A stretch of 64,000 nucleotides of DNA, taken from the NCBI RefSeq assembly GCF_900116535.1, contig NZ_FPAU01000002.1:159301-223300 (forward strand). The letters run 5' to 3'. Numbering within the stretch: position 1 is the stretch's first letter; each line of letters starts with the position of its first letter. Below, in pieces: positions 55,085 to 64,000 of the stretch. This DNA is from Kosakonia arachidis (GTDB taxonomy: Bacteria; Pseudomonadota; Gammaproteobacteria; Enterobacterales; Enterobacteriaceae). The position numbers and the translations under genes were made by a program. The notes under the pieces were generated by a model that was given only the letters and a program-made list of their open reading frames with translations, searched no databases and was not told the DNA's origin.

Positions 55085-55102
55085 AGGAAATGACCATTTC
55101 CT
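55085..55102. promoter_or_regulatory. Palindrome upstream of the hydrolase gene
   Basis: AGGAAATG-AC-CATTTCCT, a perfect 8-bp inverted repeat between the TetR stop and the hydrolase start. It resembles the palindrome upstream of the TetR gene (GGAA...TTCC with a similar centre), so it may be a second repressor site. Confidence 0.55.
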
Positions 55103-55117
55103 TATTTGGTAAAAATT

Positions 55118-55729
55118 TTAATCAAGCATTCTGTGAACCGTGGCAATCAGAAGCTCGCCCTCTGCTATATCCTTTATTTTCCCTGCTACACGCATACCCA
55201 ACACCAGACACAACAGCATGTTAGTCAGCGCTTCAGCATCATGTTGCGGGTTAACCGAGCCGTCCTGCTGACCCTTTTCAATCAGGTGCTGGATAGTTAG
55301 CTGATTACGCTGAAGCGCAACATGCACCTGTTCTGCAAGCCCGGCATCAAACTGCTGTAATTCGATGGCGCTGCCGACGACCAGGCAGCCACGCCGTCCT
55401 TCAGCATCACTGGCAGATTCAAGATAGAACCGTAGCAGCTCAGCAATTCCTGACCGACCATCAGGCTGTTGCGCCAGTCGCTGGCGTAGCGACTTCATAC
55501 GCAGCGATGTATAACGCTCAAATGCTTGCAAAAAAAGGTTACGCTTGTCGTGAAAGGCTTTGTAGATACTCCCGGAGGCAAGTTGCATGCCTTTGCTCAG
55601 ATCGCTGATGGAAGCGTTGTAATAACCCTTTTCACGAAAAACCAGGATGGCAAGGTCAAGCGCCGCATCCACGTCAAACTGCCGGGGACGCCCGCGTTCA
55701 CGAACTTTTTGTGGTTGCTCTGACATCAT
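55118..55729 (-). CDS. TetR-family repressor
   Basis: 203 residues from the MMSEQ start (55729; 55726 or 55735 are close alternatives). Earlier start codons lie beyond the operator palindrome. The HTH (LVFREKGYYNASISDLSKGM, then GSIYKAFHDKRNLF) is of the type found with small-molecule stress genes such as NemR. C-terminal ligand domain contains GCLVVGSAIELQQF. It presumably represses itself and the downstream hydrolase. Confidence 0.88.
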   Translation of the reverse strand: MMSEQPQKVRERGRPRQFDVDAALDLAILVFREKGYYNASISDLSKGMQLASGSIYKAFHDKRNLFLQAFERYTSLRMKSLRQRLAQQPDGRSGIAELLRFYLESASDAEGRRGCLVVGSAIELQQFDAGLAEQVHVALQRNQLTIQHLIEKGQQDGSVNPQHDAEALTNMLLCLVLGMRVAGKIKDIAEGELLIATVHRMLD

Positions 55730-55736
55730 CCGCATT

Positions 55737-55762
55737 ATTTTGGAATTGATCGATTCCAAAAT
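55737..55762. promoter_or_regulatory. 26-bp palindromic operator of the TetR gene
   Basis: ATTTTGGAAT-tgatcg-ATTCCAAAAT, fully symmetric including the centre, a few bases before the repressor start codon. Strong candidate for autoregulation. Confidence 0.75.
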
Positions 55763-56458
55763 TGTTGCATATAATTCAAAAAAATAAAAGGGTAAGGATA
55801 TATAAGGTTTTAGAGTTCCAACTTCCGCCCCGGCGCACATTATACCCAAAGCATAACCTTCAGGTTGATCACTACCTGCCCGGTTTAGCCCTGAGGACAG
55901 CCAAATTGCGATCAGGACAAAAGAGCTTTAATTCATGTTGGCGCTTGCGGCAAGCTTGATCTGAATATATCGGCGTTTGATAACGAGCTGGACGGGCGCG
56001 ACTATATGTAGAAATGGGGTTTCCCAATATAGTGAACTGCGGCGGAAAGGGCGATGCGGTTTCCCCGTGGGATAAATTCAACACCCCTTTGAACCTTATA
56101 TGGTCAAGGATATCGCTTCAAGGGGAGGAGGTCATGCGAAAGGGCCTGAAGCCTACAATAAAACGTATCCAACCGCATTTCTGATAAAGACTATGAGGAT
56201 AATTGAGTCGGGCGTACCGGGCTGGAGATGATGCGCTCGTTTCCGCAAGATCAGCCATAGCACATGGTAGTCAATTTCGCCGGACATCATGACCCGGAAG
56301 ATATTACCGCCAGTATGGAAAAAAGCGCTGGTGGCCGGAAATTCCCTTCACCCGTTGATTCCACGGCACTGAGCGGACGCGAGTCTACCCTACTCAAACC
56401 CCAATGCTGCATTGTGCAACTGCACTCCCGGTGGGTCAGGTTAAAGGGATTAATGATG
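55763..56458. other. Gene-poor region
   Basis: About 700 bases without a gene I can support. Short frames (for example 56264-56494, plus) show no family features and no ribosome sites. Possibly decayed coding sequence. Confidence 0.4.
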
Positions 56459-57055
56459 TCAGAGCCACATCGGAATGACGGAAATAGCGAGTAATCCCCC
56501 CAGTATGGTGTTAAGAACATGCCATTGCGCGTCTGTTCGTAACAGACGCGCCAGCAACAGACCGGCAATACACCACAGGGAGAGAGAGAGGATCGCGGCG
56601 ATACCAAATGAACAACCAAGAGTAAAAACAAGGTACACGGGTTGCGAGGCAATTGAAGCGAATGAAGCGGCTGCCCCCAGGGTCATCGCCCACCCTTTGG
56701 GATTGTGCCAAACCAGCCATAGTGCCGCCACGAACGTTGTTGGTCTGGCAACACTTGCATGTAAATGCGGTGGGCCGCTGCGGGTCATCTTCCACGCAAG
56801 CCACAGCAAATACAGGCTACCCGCAAGTTTCATGGCAAATTGCAAGGAAGGGAAAGCCAGAATCACGCCGCCTAATCCCGCGGCGGCACAAGCCGCCATC
56901 GAGGCAAGTCCCAACGCGATCCCGCACATGAAGGGCATGGATCGATAATAACCAAAATGGGCACCAGATGCAGTGGCTAAGGTGGTGGCACCGCCAGGCG
57001 TCACGGTGGAAACAATCACAAACAAAAGCAGTGGGAAATATTCAGCGATTAGCAT
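56459..57055 (-). CDS. LysE/RhtB-family amino-acid exporter
   Basis: 198 residues, six membrane segments. It begins with the family-typical PGGATTLATASGAHFGYYRS stretch (usually PGPD... in RhtB) and has FVAALWLVWHNPKGW, matching the conserved NPK motif. GGAGGCC precedes ATG 57055. The inner-membrane protein exports amino acids or similar amphipathic metabolites; the substrate is unknown. Divergent from a LysR gene, the usual arrangement for lysE/lysG pairs. Confidence 0.9.
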   Translation of the reverse strand: MLIAEYFPLLLFVIVSTVTPGGATTLATASGAHFGYYRSMPFMCGIALGLASMAACAAAGLGGVILAFPSLQFAMKLAGSLYLLWLAWKMTRSGPPHLHASVARPTTFVAALWLVWHNPKGWAMTLGAAASFASIASQPVYLVFTLGCSFGIAAILSLSLWCIAGLLLARLLRTDAQWHVLNTILGGLLAISVIPMWL

Positions 57056-57152
57056 ACAGGCCTCCAGGGTTATGACAGGACTCTACCGTGTCACTATTCA
57101 TGATGAAAGCTAATGATATGCATGCTTTATATTACGAGTTATAATGCATTGT

Positions 57153-58001
57153 ATGAGCCGAAATCTTGATATTACGCTACTACGTACGTTTGTTGCCGTT
57201 GCCGATCATGGCAGCATGACAGCGGGCGGAAACGCCTTACACCTTACACAGAGCGCTGTCAGCCAGCAGGTTGCCCGGTTAGAGGCGTTTTCTGGCGTAC
57301 TGTTTTTCCGTGGAAAACGAACCCTACGCCTGACGCCTGGTGGAGAACGCTTGCTTGGAAAAGCACGACGCCTGATTACCCTGAACGACGAACTGTGGGC
57401 GGAAATGACGGAAGGGCCGCTTGATGGCGTCATCCGGCTTGGTGTCCCGTATGATCTTGTCGGAACGTGGTTGCCGCCTGTCCTGAAAAATTTTGCGGCA
57501 GCGCATTCGCAGGTGGATTTACGACTGGTTTGCATGTCATCGCCAGAGCTCCTTGCCGCGATCGCAGCCGGTACGCTCGATCTGGCACTGGTTGAAGAGC
57601 CGCCTGGAAAATCCGGAGGGGAATGTCTGTTAGTTGATCGCCTGGTGTGGGTTGGAGCCAAAGGCGGTGCCGCGTTTCTGAAACGTCCATTACCGGTGTC
57701 TATGGTTGCGGAAACCTGCGCATTTCGTGCGGTGGTATTGCAGGCGTTGCGAGAGAGAGAAACCACCTGGCAAACGTTGTTTGAAAGCGGCAGTATTGAT
57801 GCGACGCAAGCTATGGTTCGCGCCGATCTGGCCGTCAGTGTCTGGCTGGCATCAACCATTCCGAGCGATCTGGTCATTCTCCCCTTTGATGAAAATTTAC
57901 CTGAACTTCCGCTATTTTCTGTCAACCTTTATCACGCCAGGGGGCAGCGCTCGCGTGCAGTGCATGAACTGGCACAACAAATACGCGGCAGACTCAAGTA
58001 G
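57153..58001 (+). CDS. LysR-family regulator of the adjacent exporter
   Basis: 282 residues from ATG 57153 (MSRNLDITLLRTFVAVADHG); ATG 57144 is three codons earlier. The winged HTH (MTAGGNALHLTQSAVSQQVA) is followed by a substrate-binding domain. Similar to the LrhA/HdfR-like group. It is divergent from the LysE gene with a ~100-bp gap, so it probably activates or represses it. From 58002 to 58197 no gene is seen. Confidence 0.9.
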   Translation: MSRNLDITLLRTFVAVADHGSMTAGGNALHLTQSAVSQQVARLEAFSGVLFFRGKRTLRLTPGGERLLGKARRLITLNDELWAEMTEGPLDGVIRLGVPYDLVGTWLPPVLKNFAAAHSQVDLRLVCMSSPELLAAIAAGTLDLALVEEPPGKSGGECLLVDRLVWVGAKGGAAFLKRPLPVSMVAETCAFRAVVLQALRERETTWQTLFESGSIDATQAMVRADLAVSVWLASTIPSDLVILPFDENLPELPLFSVNLYHARGQRSRAVHELAQQIRGRLK

Positions 58002-58197
58002 TTAGAACAATAGAGCAGCATGCTGTAAGTGAAAATCATCGCGGAAGCTCATGTCATGCTGCCTGAAGTCTGATTGAAACTAAAAGAATATAGTCTCAAC
58101 CAGGCTGGGTTACACTCTGGTTTCGTGCCTGCCGGCAATCAAGATTATCAATGGAGCCACTCAGAAGTGGAATAGCTGCATCACTATGAGCCCTTCC

Positions 58198-58585
58198 TAA
58201 TATTGATGCCAGGTTAATTCAGCCACTTTGGCCTGTTCAACCTCGATTGCGCGCAATTGTTTTCTTGCTTGAGTTCAGTAGCTGGGCATCTTCCGTCCTG
58301 ACGCACGAGCTTTAATTCGTTGAGTTTGAGACGGGCAGCGGCGAGAGAAGTCTGCGGAAAATTGCCGATTTTAACTTGAGCGAGCTTGCCAGTCAGAGGG
58401 CTCGTATAACGGTAGAAAAAAGACTTAACCCCTGTTGCACCGCAGGAGACATGTAAACCACGCTTTTCGCCAATATCTGCTTTATCTTTATCGCCTGGCT
58501 TCATCATTTCTATCGTTTTAAACGACAGTGACTTTGCCTCTTGTTTTCCTACCAGAAAGACTCCGTTATCATGCTTACTCTGCAT
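58198..58585 (-). pseudogene. Tyrosine recombinase (P4-type integrase) N-terminal remnant
   Basis: The arm-binding domain is clear: LSFKTIEMMKPGDKDKADIG, LHVSCGATGVKSFFYRYTSP, KLAQVKIGNFPQTSLAAARL, GRCPATELKQE. After this the frame is lost at a run of four A (GAAAAC near 58255-58262); one more A would continue as KQLRAIEVEQAKVAELTW to a stop. The catalytic domain is missing. The frame also stays open upstream to 58687, next to mutS, but that part lacks family features. Remnant of an integrated element. Confidence 0.82.
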
Positions 58586-58693
58586 TCCTGGGAAAACCTT
58601 CGGAATGCTTGTGAATGAGGCAAGGCGATACGCAATAAGAACGATAAAAATCGCCAGCCCGTTAATATTCAAGCACATGGACATCATAAACTG

Positions 58694-61255
58694 ATGAGTA
58701 CACTAGAGAATTTCGACGCCCACACCCCAATGATGCAGCAGTACCTGAAGCTGAAAGCCCAGCATCCGGATATTCTGCTGTTCTACCGGATGGGCGACTT
58801 TTACGAACTGTTTTATGACGATGCGAAACGCGCTTCGCAGCTTATGGATATCTCGCTGACCAAACGCGGCGCATCGGCAGGTGAGCCGATCCCGATGGCC
58901 GGTGTTCCGCATCATGCGGTGGAAAACTATCTGGCGAAGCTAGTCAGTCTTGGCGAATCCGTGGCGATTTGCGAACAAATCGGCGATCCGGCAACCAGCA
59001 AAGGTCCGGTTGAGCGCAAAGTGGTACGCATTGTTACGCCTGGCACCATCAGCGATGAAGCGCTGTTGCAGGAGCGTCAGGACAATCTGCTGGCCGCAAT
59101 CTGGCAAGACAGCAAAGGCTTTGGGTATGCCACGCTGGATATCAGCTCCGGGCGTTTTCGCGTCAGCGAACCGGCCGATCGCGATACAATGGCCGCCGAG
59201 TTGCAGCGCACCAATCCTGCCGAGTTGCTCTATGCCGAAGACTTTGCCGAAACGGCGCTGATTGAAGGCCGCCGTGGCCTTCGCCGCCGTCCGCTGTGGG
59301 AGTTCGAAATTGATACCGCCCGCCAACAACTGAACCTGCAATTTGGCACCCGTGACCTGGTTGGCTTTGGCGTGGAAAATGCACCGCGCGGCCTGTGTGC
59401 AGCCGGTTGCCTGTTACAGTATGTCAAAGACACGCAGCGCACTACCCTGCCGCATATTCGCTCCATCACCATGGAACGCCAGCAAGACACCATCATTATG
59501 GACGCCGCGACGCGCCGTAATCTGGAGATCACGCAGAACCTGGCAGGCGGCGTGGAAAATACACTGGCTTCGGTACTTGATTGCACCGTAACACCAATGG
59601 GCAGCCGCATGCTGAAACGCTGGCTGCATATGCCGGTCCGCGATACAACAGTGCTGACGGAACGCCAGCAAACCATCGGCGCATTGCAGGATCACTGCGG
59701 CGAGCTGCAACCGGTACTGCGCCAGGTGGGCGATCTGGAGCGTATTCTGGCACGTCTGGCGCTGCGCACAGCGCGTCCGCGCGATCTGGCGCGTATGCGT
59801 CACGCTTTCCAGCAACTGCCGGAACTGCGCGCGCAGCTGGCGGAAGTGAAAAGCGCGCCAGTGCAGGCGCTGTGCGAAAAGATGGGCGAGTTCAGCGAAC
59901 TGCGCGAGTTGCTGGAGCGAGCAATTATCGATGCACCGCCGGTGCTGGTGCGCGATGGCGGCGTGATTGCGCCGGGTTATAACGCCGAACTGGACGAATG
60001 GCGCGGTCTGGCAGATGGCGCAACCGACTATCTTGACCGGCTGGAGATCCGCGAACGCGAACGCCTCGGGCTGGATACGCTGAAAGTGGGTTATAACGCG
60101 GTACACGGTTACTACATCCAGATTAGCCGCGGGCAAAGTCATCTGGCACCGATTCATTACGTGCGCCGCCAGACGCTGAAAAATGCCGAACGCTACATTA
60201 TTCCAGAACTGAAAGAGTACGAAGACAAAGTTCTGACCTCAAAAGGCAAAGCACTGGCGCTGGAAAAACAGCTTTATGACGAGCTGTTCGATCTGCTGAT
60301 GCCGTATCTGGCCGACCTGCAACAGAGCGCCTCTGCGCTGGCGGAACTGGATGTGCTGGTGAACCTGGCGGAGCGCGCTTATACCCTGAATTACAGCTGT
60401 CCGACCTTTATTGATAAGCCAGGCATCCGCATTACCGAAGGCCGTCATCCGGTGGTCGAGCAGGTACTGAAAGAGCCGTTTATTGCTAACCCGCTGAATT
60501 TATCGCCACAGCGCCGGATGTTAATCATCACCGGGCCAAATATGGGTGGTAAAAGCACCTACATGCGTCAGACTGCGCTGATTGCGCTGCTGGCCTATAT
60601 TGGCAGCTATGTGCCCGCGCAAAAAGTCGAGATCGGCCCAATCGATCGCATCTTTACCCGCGTCGGGGCGGCAGACGATCTGGCCAGCGGACGTTCTACC
60701 TTTATGGTGGAAATGACCGAAACCGCCAACATCCTGCATAACGCCACGGAAAACAGCCTGGTGCTGATGGATGAAATTGGTCGCGGAACATCGACCTATG
60801 ATGGTCTGTCACTGGCATGGGCATGTGCGGAAAACCTGGCGAATAAAATCAAAGCATTGACGCTGTTCGCGACTCACTACTTTGAGTTGACGCAACTGCC
60901 GGAAAAAATGGAAGGTGTGGCAAACGTACATCTCGACGCGCTGGAGCATGGAGATACCATCGCCTTTATGCACAGCGTGCAAGACGGCGCGGCCAGTAAG
61001 AGTTACGGCCTGGCGGTCGCGGCGCTGGCGGGCGTGCCAAAAGAGGTGATTAAACGCGCGCGCGGCAAATTACGCGAGCTGGAAAGCCTGTCGCCGAATG
61101 CGGCGGCCACGCAAATAGACGGCACTCAAATGTCGCTGCTGTCCCCGGCAGAAGAGACCAGCCCGGCAGTAGACGCCTTGGTAAACCTCGATCCGGACAG
61201 TTTAACGCCGCGTCAGGCGCTGGAATGGATTTACCGCCTGAAGAGCCTGGTGTAA
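58694..61255 (+). CDS. mutS: DNA mismatch repair protein MutS
   Basis: 853 residues, same as E. coli MutS in length. Mismatch-binding Phe-x-Glu motif ([11 protein letters not shown] near residues 33-43), connector and lever domains, Walker [10 protein letters not shown] (~614-622), Walker B with [15 protein letters not shown], and the C-terminal tetramer region ([18 protein letters not shown]). Recognises mismatches and recruits MutL. Convergent with rpoS, separated by a bidirectional terminator. Confidence 0.98.
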   Translation: MSTLENFDAHTPMMQQYLKLKAQHPDILLFYRMGDFYELFYDDAKRASQLMDISLTKRGASAGEPIPMAGVPHHAVENYLAKLVSLGESVAICEQIGDPATSKGPVERKVVRIVTPGTISDEALLQERQDNLLAAIWQDSKGFGYATLDISSGRFRVSEPADRDTMAAELQRTNPAELLYAEDFAETALIEGRRGLRRRPLWEFEIDTARQQLNLQFGTRDLVGFGVENAPRGLCAAGCLLQYVKDTQRTTLPHIRSITMERQQDTIIMDAATRRNLEITQNLAGGVENTLASVLDCTVTPMGSRMLKRWLHMPVRDTTVLTERQQTIGALQDHCGELQPVLRQVGDLERILARLALRTARPRDLARMRHAFQQLPELRAQLAEVKSAPVQALCEKMGEFSELRELLERAIIDAPPVLVRDGGVIAPGYNAELDEWRGLADGATDYLDRLEIRERERLGLDTLKVGYNAVHGYYIQISRGQSHLAPIHYVRRQTLKNAERYIIPELKEYEDKVLTSKGKALALEKQLYDELFDLLMPYLADLQQSASALAELDVLVNLAERAYTLNYSCPTFIDKPGIRITEGRHPVVEQVLKEPFIANPLNLSPQRRMLIITGPNMGGKSTYMRQTALIALLAYIGSYVPAQKVEIGPIDRIFTRVGAADDLASGRSTFMVEMTETANILHNATENSLVLMDEIGRGTSTYDGLSLAWACAENLANKIKALTLFATHYFELTQLPEKMEGVANVHLDALEHGDTIAFMHSVQDGAASKSYGLAVAALAGVPKEVIKRARGKLRELESLSPNAAATQIDGTQMSLLSPAEETSPAVDALVNLDPDSLTPRQALEWIYRLKSLV

Positions 61256-61503
61256 GGCGCTGATTGCCAGATGGCACTGAAGCAGCTTGGGCGTTTTTAC
61301 GCTCAGGGATCGAATCCGATCTGCCATTCTGTTCAGTCCGGACTTACATGCGATAACTTATTTCCGCCCGGCAGCAACGGGATCGTTGGCACAATGGGGA
61401 CAGATCATTTTTCACGCCTTATTATTGGCGATTCGCCAGTATGGCGGTCAGCTTTTCCAGCGCTGATCAGAAAGATGATGAGAAAAGCGTAATAGCCGAA
61501 AAG

Positions 61504-61536
61504 AAAAAGGCCGCGTCGTAAACGAGCGGCCTTTTT
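61504..61536. terminator. Bidirectional terminator between mutS and rpoS
   Basis: AAAAAGGCCGC...GCGGCCTTTTT, perfect stem with A/T runs at both ends. Between the mutS stop and this hairpin (61256-61503) no gene is supported; in E. coli this junction is a variable spot, and here it is short. Confidence 0.92.
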
Positions 61537-61551
61537 GGTTTGAAAGCATGC

Positions 61552-62544
61552 TTATTCGCGGAACAGCGCTTCGATATTCAGCCCTTGCGTTTGCAGGATT
61601 TCGCGCAAACGACGCAGACCTTCAACCTGAATCTGACGAACACGTTCGCGGGTGAGACCAATTTCACGGCCCACATCTTCCAGTGTCGCAGCTTCATAAC
61701 CCAGCAGACCGAAACGACGCGCCAGCACTTCACGCTGTTTGGCGTTCAGTTCGAACAGCCATTTGACAATGCTTTGTTTCATATCATCGTCTTGCGTGGT
61801 GTCTTCCGGACCGTTGTCTTTCTCATCAGCCAGGATATCCAGCAGCGCTTTTTCAGAATCTCCGCCTAATGGCGTATCGACTGAGGTAATGCGCTCGTTG
61901 AGACGCAGCATACGGCTTACGTCGTCAACCGGTTTGTCCAGCCGTTCAGCTATCTCTTCCGCACTCGGTTCGTGGTCCAGCTTATGGGACAACTCACGCG
62001 CGGTACGCAGATAGACGTTCAGCTCTTTAACAATGTGGATTGGCAGACGAATGGTGCGGGTTTGGTTCATAATCGCCCGCTCAATAGTCTGACGAATCCA
62101 CCAGGTCGCATACGTTGAAAAACGGAAACCACGTTCAGGGTCAAATTTCTCAACGGCACGGATCAGCCCCAGATTTCCCTCTTCAATCAGATCCAGCAGT
62201 GCCAGACCACGATTACTGTAACGACGGGCAATCTTAACCACCAGACGCAGGTTACTTTCGATCATGCGACGGCGGGAGGCAACGTCACCGCGAAGTGCGC
62301 GGCGTGCAAAATAGACCTCTTCTTCGGCCGTTAATAGTGGAGAGTACCCAATTTCCCCAAGGTACAGCTGAGTAGCATCTAATACACGCTGGGTGGCACC
62401 CTGCGACAACAGCTCCTCTTCCGCCAGGTCATTATCACTGGGTTCCTCTTCTACTAAGGCTTTTTCGTCAAAAACCTCTACTCCGTTTTCATCAAATTCC
62501 GCATCTTCATTTAAATCATGAACTTTCAGCGTATTCTGACTCAT
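61552..62544 (-). CDS. rpoS: RNA polymerase sigma factor RpoS
   Basis: Stationary-phase and general-stress sigma factor, 330 residues from ATG 62544 (AGGAGCCACC box). All sigma-70 regions are present: 1.2 ([16 protein letters not shown]), 2 ([35 protein letters not shown]), 3 and 4 ([20 protein letters not shown]). It begins [20 protein letters not shown], as in E. coli. In enterobacteria the main promoter lies inside nlpD, giving a long leader that sRNAs act on. The frame extension to 62652 is part of that leader. Confidence 0.98.
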   Translation of the reverse strand: MSQNTLKVHDLNEDAEFDENGVEVFDEKALVEEEPSDNDLAEEELLSQGATQRVLDATQLYLGEIGYSPLLTAEEEVYFARRALRGDVASRRRMIESNLRLVVKIARRYSNRGLALLDLIEEGNLGLIRAVEKFDPERGFRFSTYATWWIRQTIERAIMNQTRTIRLPIHIVKELNVYLRTARELSHKLDHEPSAEEIAERLDKPVDDVSRMLRLNERITSVDTPLGGDSEKALLDILADEKDNGPEDTTQDDDMKQSIVKWLFELNAKQREVLARRFGLLGYEAATLEDVGREIGLTRERVRQIQVEGLRRLREILQTQGLNIEALFRE

Positions 62545-62667
62545 AAGGTGGCTCCTACCCGTGATCCCTGGGCAAAGCTCCTGAAAACGCCTCATTGTGC
62601 TCGTTGCAGCGGCATCTGCGCGCACTGCAACGGCTCGATGGGGAGTCTTCAATAACCTTGCACCGAT

Positions 62668-63780
62668 TCATCGCTGCGGCAAATAGCGCAGCGGGTTAAC
62701 GGATTTCCCCTTGTAACGAATTTCAAAATGCAAGCGTGTAGAACTGGTTCCGGTACTACCCATGGTAGCTATTTTTTGCCCCGCCTTAACTTCTTGTTGT
62801 TCCCGGACCAGCATTGTGTCGTTATGGGCGTAGGCACTCAGGTAATCATCGTTATGTTTAATGATGATCAGATTACCGTAACCGCGCAGCGCGTTACCGG
62901 CATATACAACGCGCCCATCTGCGGTCGCGACAATAGCCTGTCCTTTGCTGCCAGAGATATCAACACCTTTATTGCCACCTTCGGTAGCAGAGAAGTTGTC
63001 GATAACTTTGCCCTCAGTCGGCCAGAGCCATGAAGCAATCGGCGAGCTGGTTGATGTACTGCTGGCAGTCGGTTCGGTTGTGCTTACAGAAGGTGCCGTA
63101 ACAGGCGCTGTGATGGTTGTCGCAGGCTTGTTGTTGGGCAACATTTTGTTAGCACTTTGTTCACCTGAATCCTCAGAATACGTAATTGTCGGTTTCGAAG
63201 CAACCACTACGCTGGAATTTTGTGCAGGTTTTGAGACTATTCCTTGTGCCGAAGCATCAGCCTGCGTAATGGCATTTCCACCCGTAATTGGCGTTCCAGA
63301 TGCGTTACCGACCTGCAACGTTTGCCCGACTTCAAGGTTATAAGGCGCAGCGACATTATTACGCTGCGCCAGATCACGAAAATCGTTCCCGGTAATCCAC
63401 GCGATATAAAATAATGTATCGCCACGTTTAACCGTATAGGTACTACCGCCGGTATAGCTGCCTTTGGGAATATTGCCGTACTGGCGGTTATAGACGATGT
63501 GCCCATTAACGGTCTCAACAGGCGTCTGTGCCATCGGCTGAATCTGCGTTGGCTGTGCATTCGGGCGATATACAGGCTGAATTTTCTGCTGCGATGATGT
63601 ACCAAGTTTTGGTGGAGGCGTAATCAACATTCCAGAACTAGAATTTGAACTGGCGTTACCGCCAACAGAACTGACCGGGGCCGGAGCATTAGTGGAATTT
63701 GAACACCCTGCCAGCCACAGCGAAACCAGTGACAATGCCGCAATACGGCTTACGGTGAATTTCGGGCTTCCCGCGCTCAT
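62668..63780 (-). CDS. nlpD: Murein hydrolase activator NlpD
   Basis: 370 residues. Lipobox SLWLAGC gives a lipidated Cys near residue 26. A LysM domain ([18 protein letters not shown], ~114-160), a Ser/Thr-rich linker and a C-terminal LytM/M23 domain ([20 protein letters not shown] to the end) follow. Like E. coli NlpD, the LytM domain lacks the full zinc-ligand set and activates AmiC during division. Located upstream of rpoS in the same direction, and probably carrying the main rpoS promoter. Confidence 0.97.
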   Translation of the reverse strand: MSAGSPKFTVSRIAALSLVSLWLAGCSNSTNAPAPVSSVGGNASSNSSSGMLITPPPKLGTSSQQKIQPVYRPNAQPTQIQPMAQTPVETVNGHIVYNRQYGNIPKGSYTGGSTYTVKRGDTLFYIAWITGNDFRDLAQRNNVAAPYNLEVGQTLQVGNASGTPITGGNAITQADASAQGIVSKPAQNSSVVVASKPTITYSEDSGEQSANKMLPNNKPATTITAPVTAPSVSTTEPTASSTSTSSPIASWLWPTEGKVIDNFSATEGGNKGVDISGSKGQAIVATADGRVVYAGNALRGYGNLIIIKHNDDYLSAYAHNDTMLVREQQEVKAGQKIATMGSTGTSSTRLHFEIRYKGKSVNPLRYLPQR

Positions 63781-63896
63781 TTATCCCCCAACAATATATA
63801 GATAACCAATGACTTAACGATAACCGCGACGTCTTGCGGCAAATATGTCTACCATACGCTGTTACGGTCTGAAAATCTCAGAGAAAACTCTGTAAC

Positions 63897-64000
63897 TCAG
63901 GCCAGTTCGCCTCTTATTAGCGGAACAAAGCGCACCGCTTCCACAGTATCAATAATAAATTCGCTTCCGCGCCGACGAACGCGCTTCAACTGTTGCATTT
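63897..64000 (-). CDS. pcm: Protein-L-isoaspartate O-methyltransferase, C-terminal end (partial)
   Basis: The last ~33 codons, ending [20 protein letters not shown] and then [12 protein letters not shown]-stop, nearly identical to the E. coli Pcm C-terminus. The gene enters from the right edge. The pcm-nlpD-rpoS order is the enterobacterial standard. Confidence 0.9.
   Translation of the reverse strand, partial: MQQLKRVRRRGSEFIIDTVEAVRFVPLIRGELA

Noticed and set aside
56264-56652. Overlapping frames on both strands near 56.3-56.6 kb
   Set aside because: No start signals or family features, and partly shadow of the LysE gene.
59414-60157. 247-codon minus-strand frame inside mutS
   Set aside because: Antisense shadow of a conserved gene; high G+C sequence makes such frames common.
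61271-61492. 73-codon ORF between mutS and rpoS
   Set aside because: No ribosome site or family signature; composition looks like decayed sequence in a known variable spot.
1-64000. CRISPR arrays, tRNA or rRNA genes, replication origin, riboswitch
   Set aside because: No regularly spaced repeats, no cloverleaf or rRNA segments, no iteron clusters and no cobalamin riboswitch pattern were seen on reading both strands.

Overview
The window is a chromosomal segment of an Enterobacteriaceae member, most likely a plant- or soil-associated Kosakonia/Enterobacter/Klebsiella-like organism. The right edge carries the conserved pcm-nlpD-rpoS-mutS block. The left edge carries a Klebsiella-type assimilatory nitrate (nas) operon. 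The genus is inference only.

Layout: (1) 1-11.2 kb, minus strand: nasR, then nasF-nasE-nasD-nasB-nasA. NasA is fused to a CysJ-like flavoprotein and runs off the left edge. The control region shows NtrC-like sites, a near-consensus sigma-54 promoter, an ANTAR-type hexaloop hairpin and an intrinsic terminator. (2) 11.2-25.7 kb: TetR/quinone reductase pair with a threefold palindromic operator, a porin, a complete tripartite RND pump with its TetR regulator, decayed gene remnants (one a 6-phospho-3-hexuloisomerase), an OprB porin, a SnoaL protein, a LysR and a GNAT. (3) 25.7-36.6 kb: an A+T-rich accessory stretch with small proteins, cytochrome b562 and b561, a P-type ATPase, a CDF transporter, IS3-family remnants, a LuxR-type regulator, a secreted hydrolase and a membrane-anchored AraC protein. 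(4) 36.7-42.8 kb: arsRDA without arsB or arsC, a ribbon-helix-helix/methyltransferase pair behind a 21-bp-arm inverted repeat, and an SDR/TetR pair. (5) 43.5-51.8 kb: the standout locus, an aldoxime-nitrile degradation cluster. It encodes an aldoxime dehydratase, an outer-membrane channel, an amidase, a cobalt-type nitrile hydratase (alpha, beta, accessory protein), the CbtB-CbtA cobalt transporter, a degenerate histidine phosphatase and a divergent AraC activator. Two similar 38-bp boxes lie 70-73 bp before the oxd and amidase start codons and look like the activator's sites. A ~56-bp repeat occurs on both sides of this locus. (6) 51.8-58.6 kb: an EAL phosphodiesterase, an alpha/beta hydrolase with its TetR, a LysE exporter with its LysR, and a frameshifted integrase remnant. 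(7) 58.7-64 kb: mutS, rpoS, nlpD and the end of pcm.

How it works together: the nas operon imports nitrate and reduces it to ammonium under nitrogen and nitrate control. The nitrile cluster should convert an aldoxime to nitrile, amide and then acid plus ammonia, with dedicated cobalt uptake for the hydratase. Both are nitrogen-acquisition systems that would suit life on plants. The middle of the window is a patchwork of acquired metal-resistance and transport genes with decayed mobile elements.
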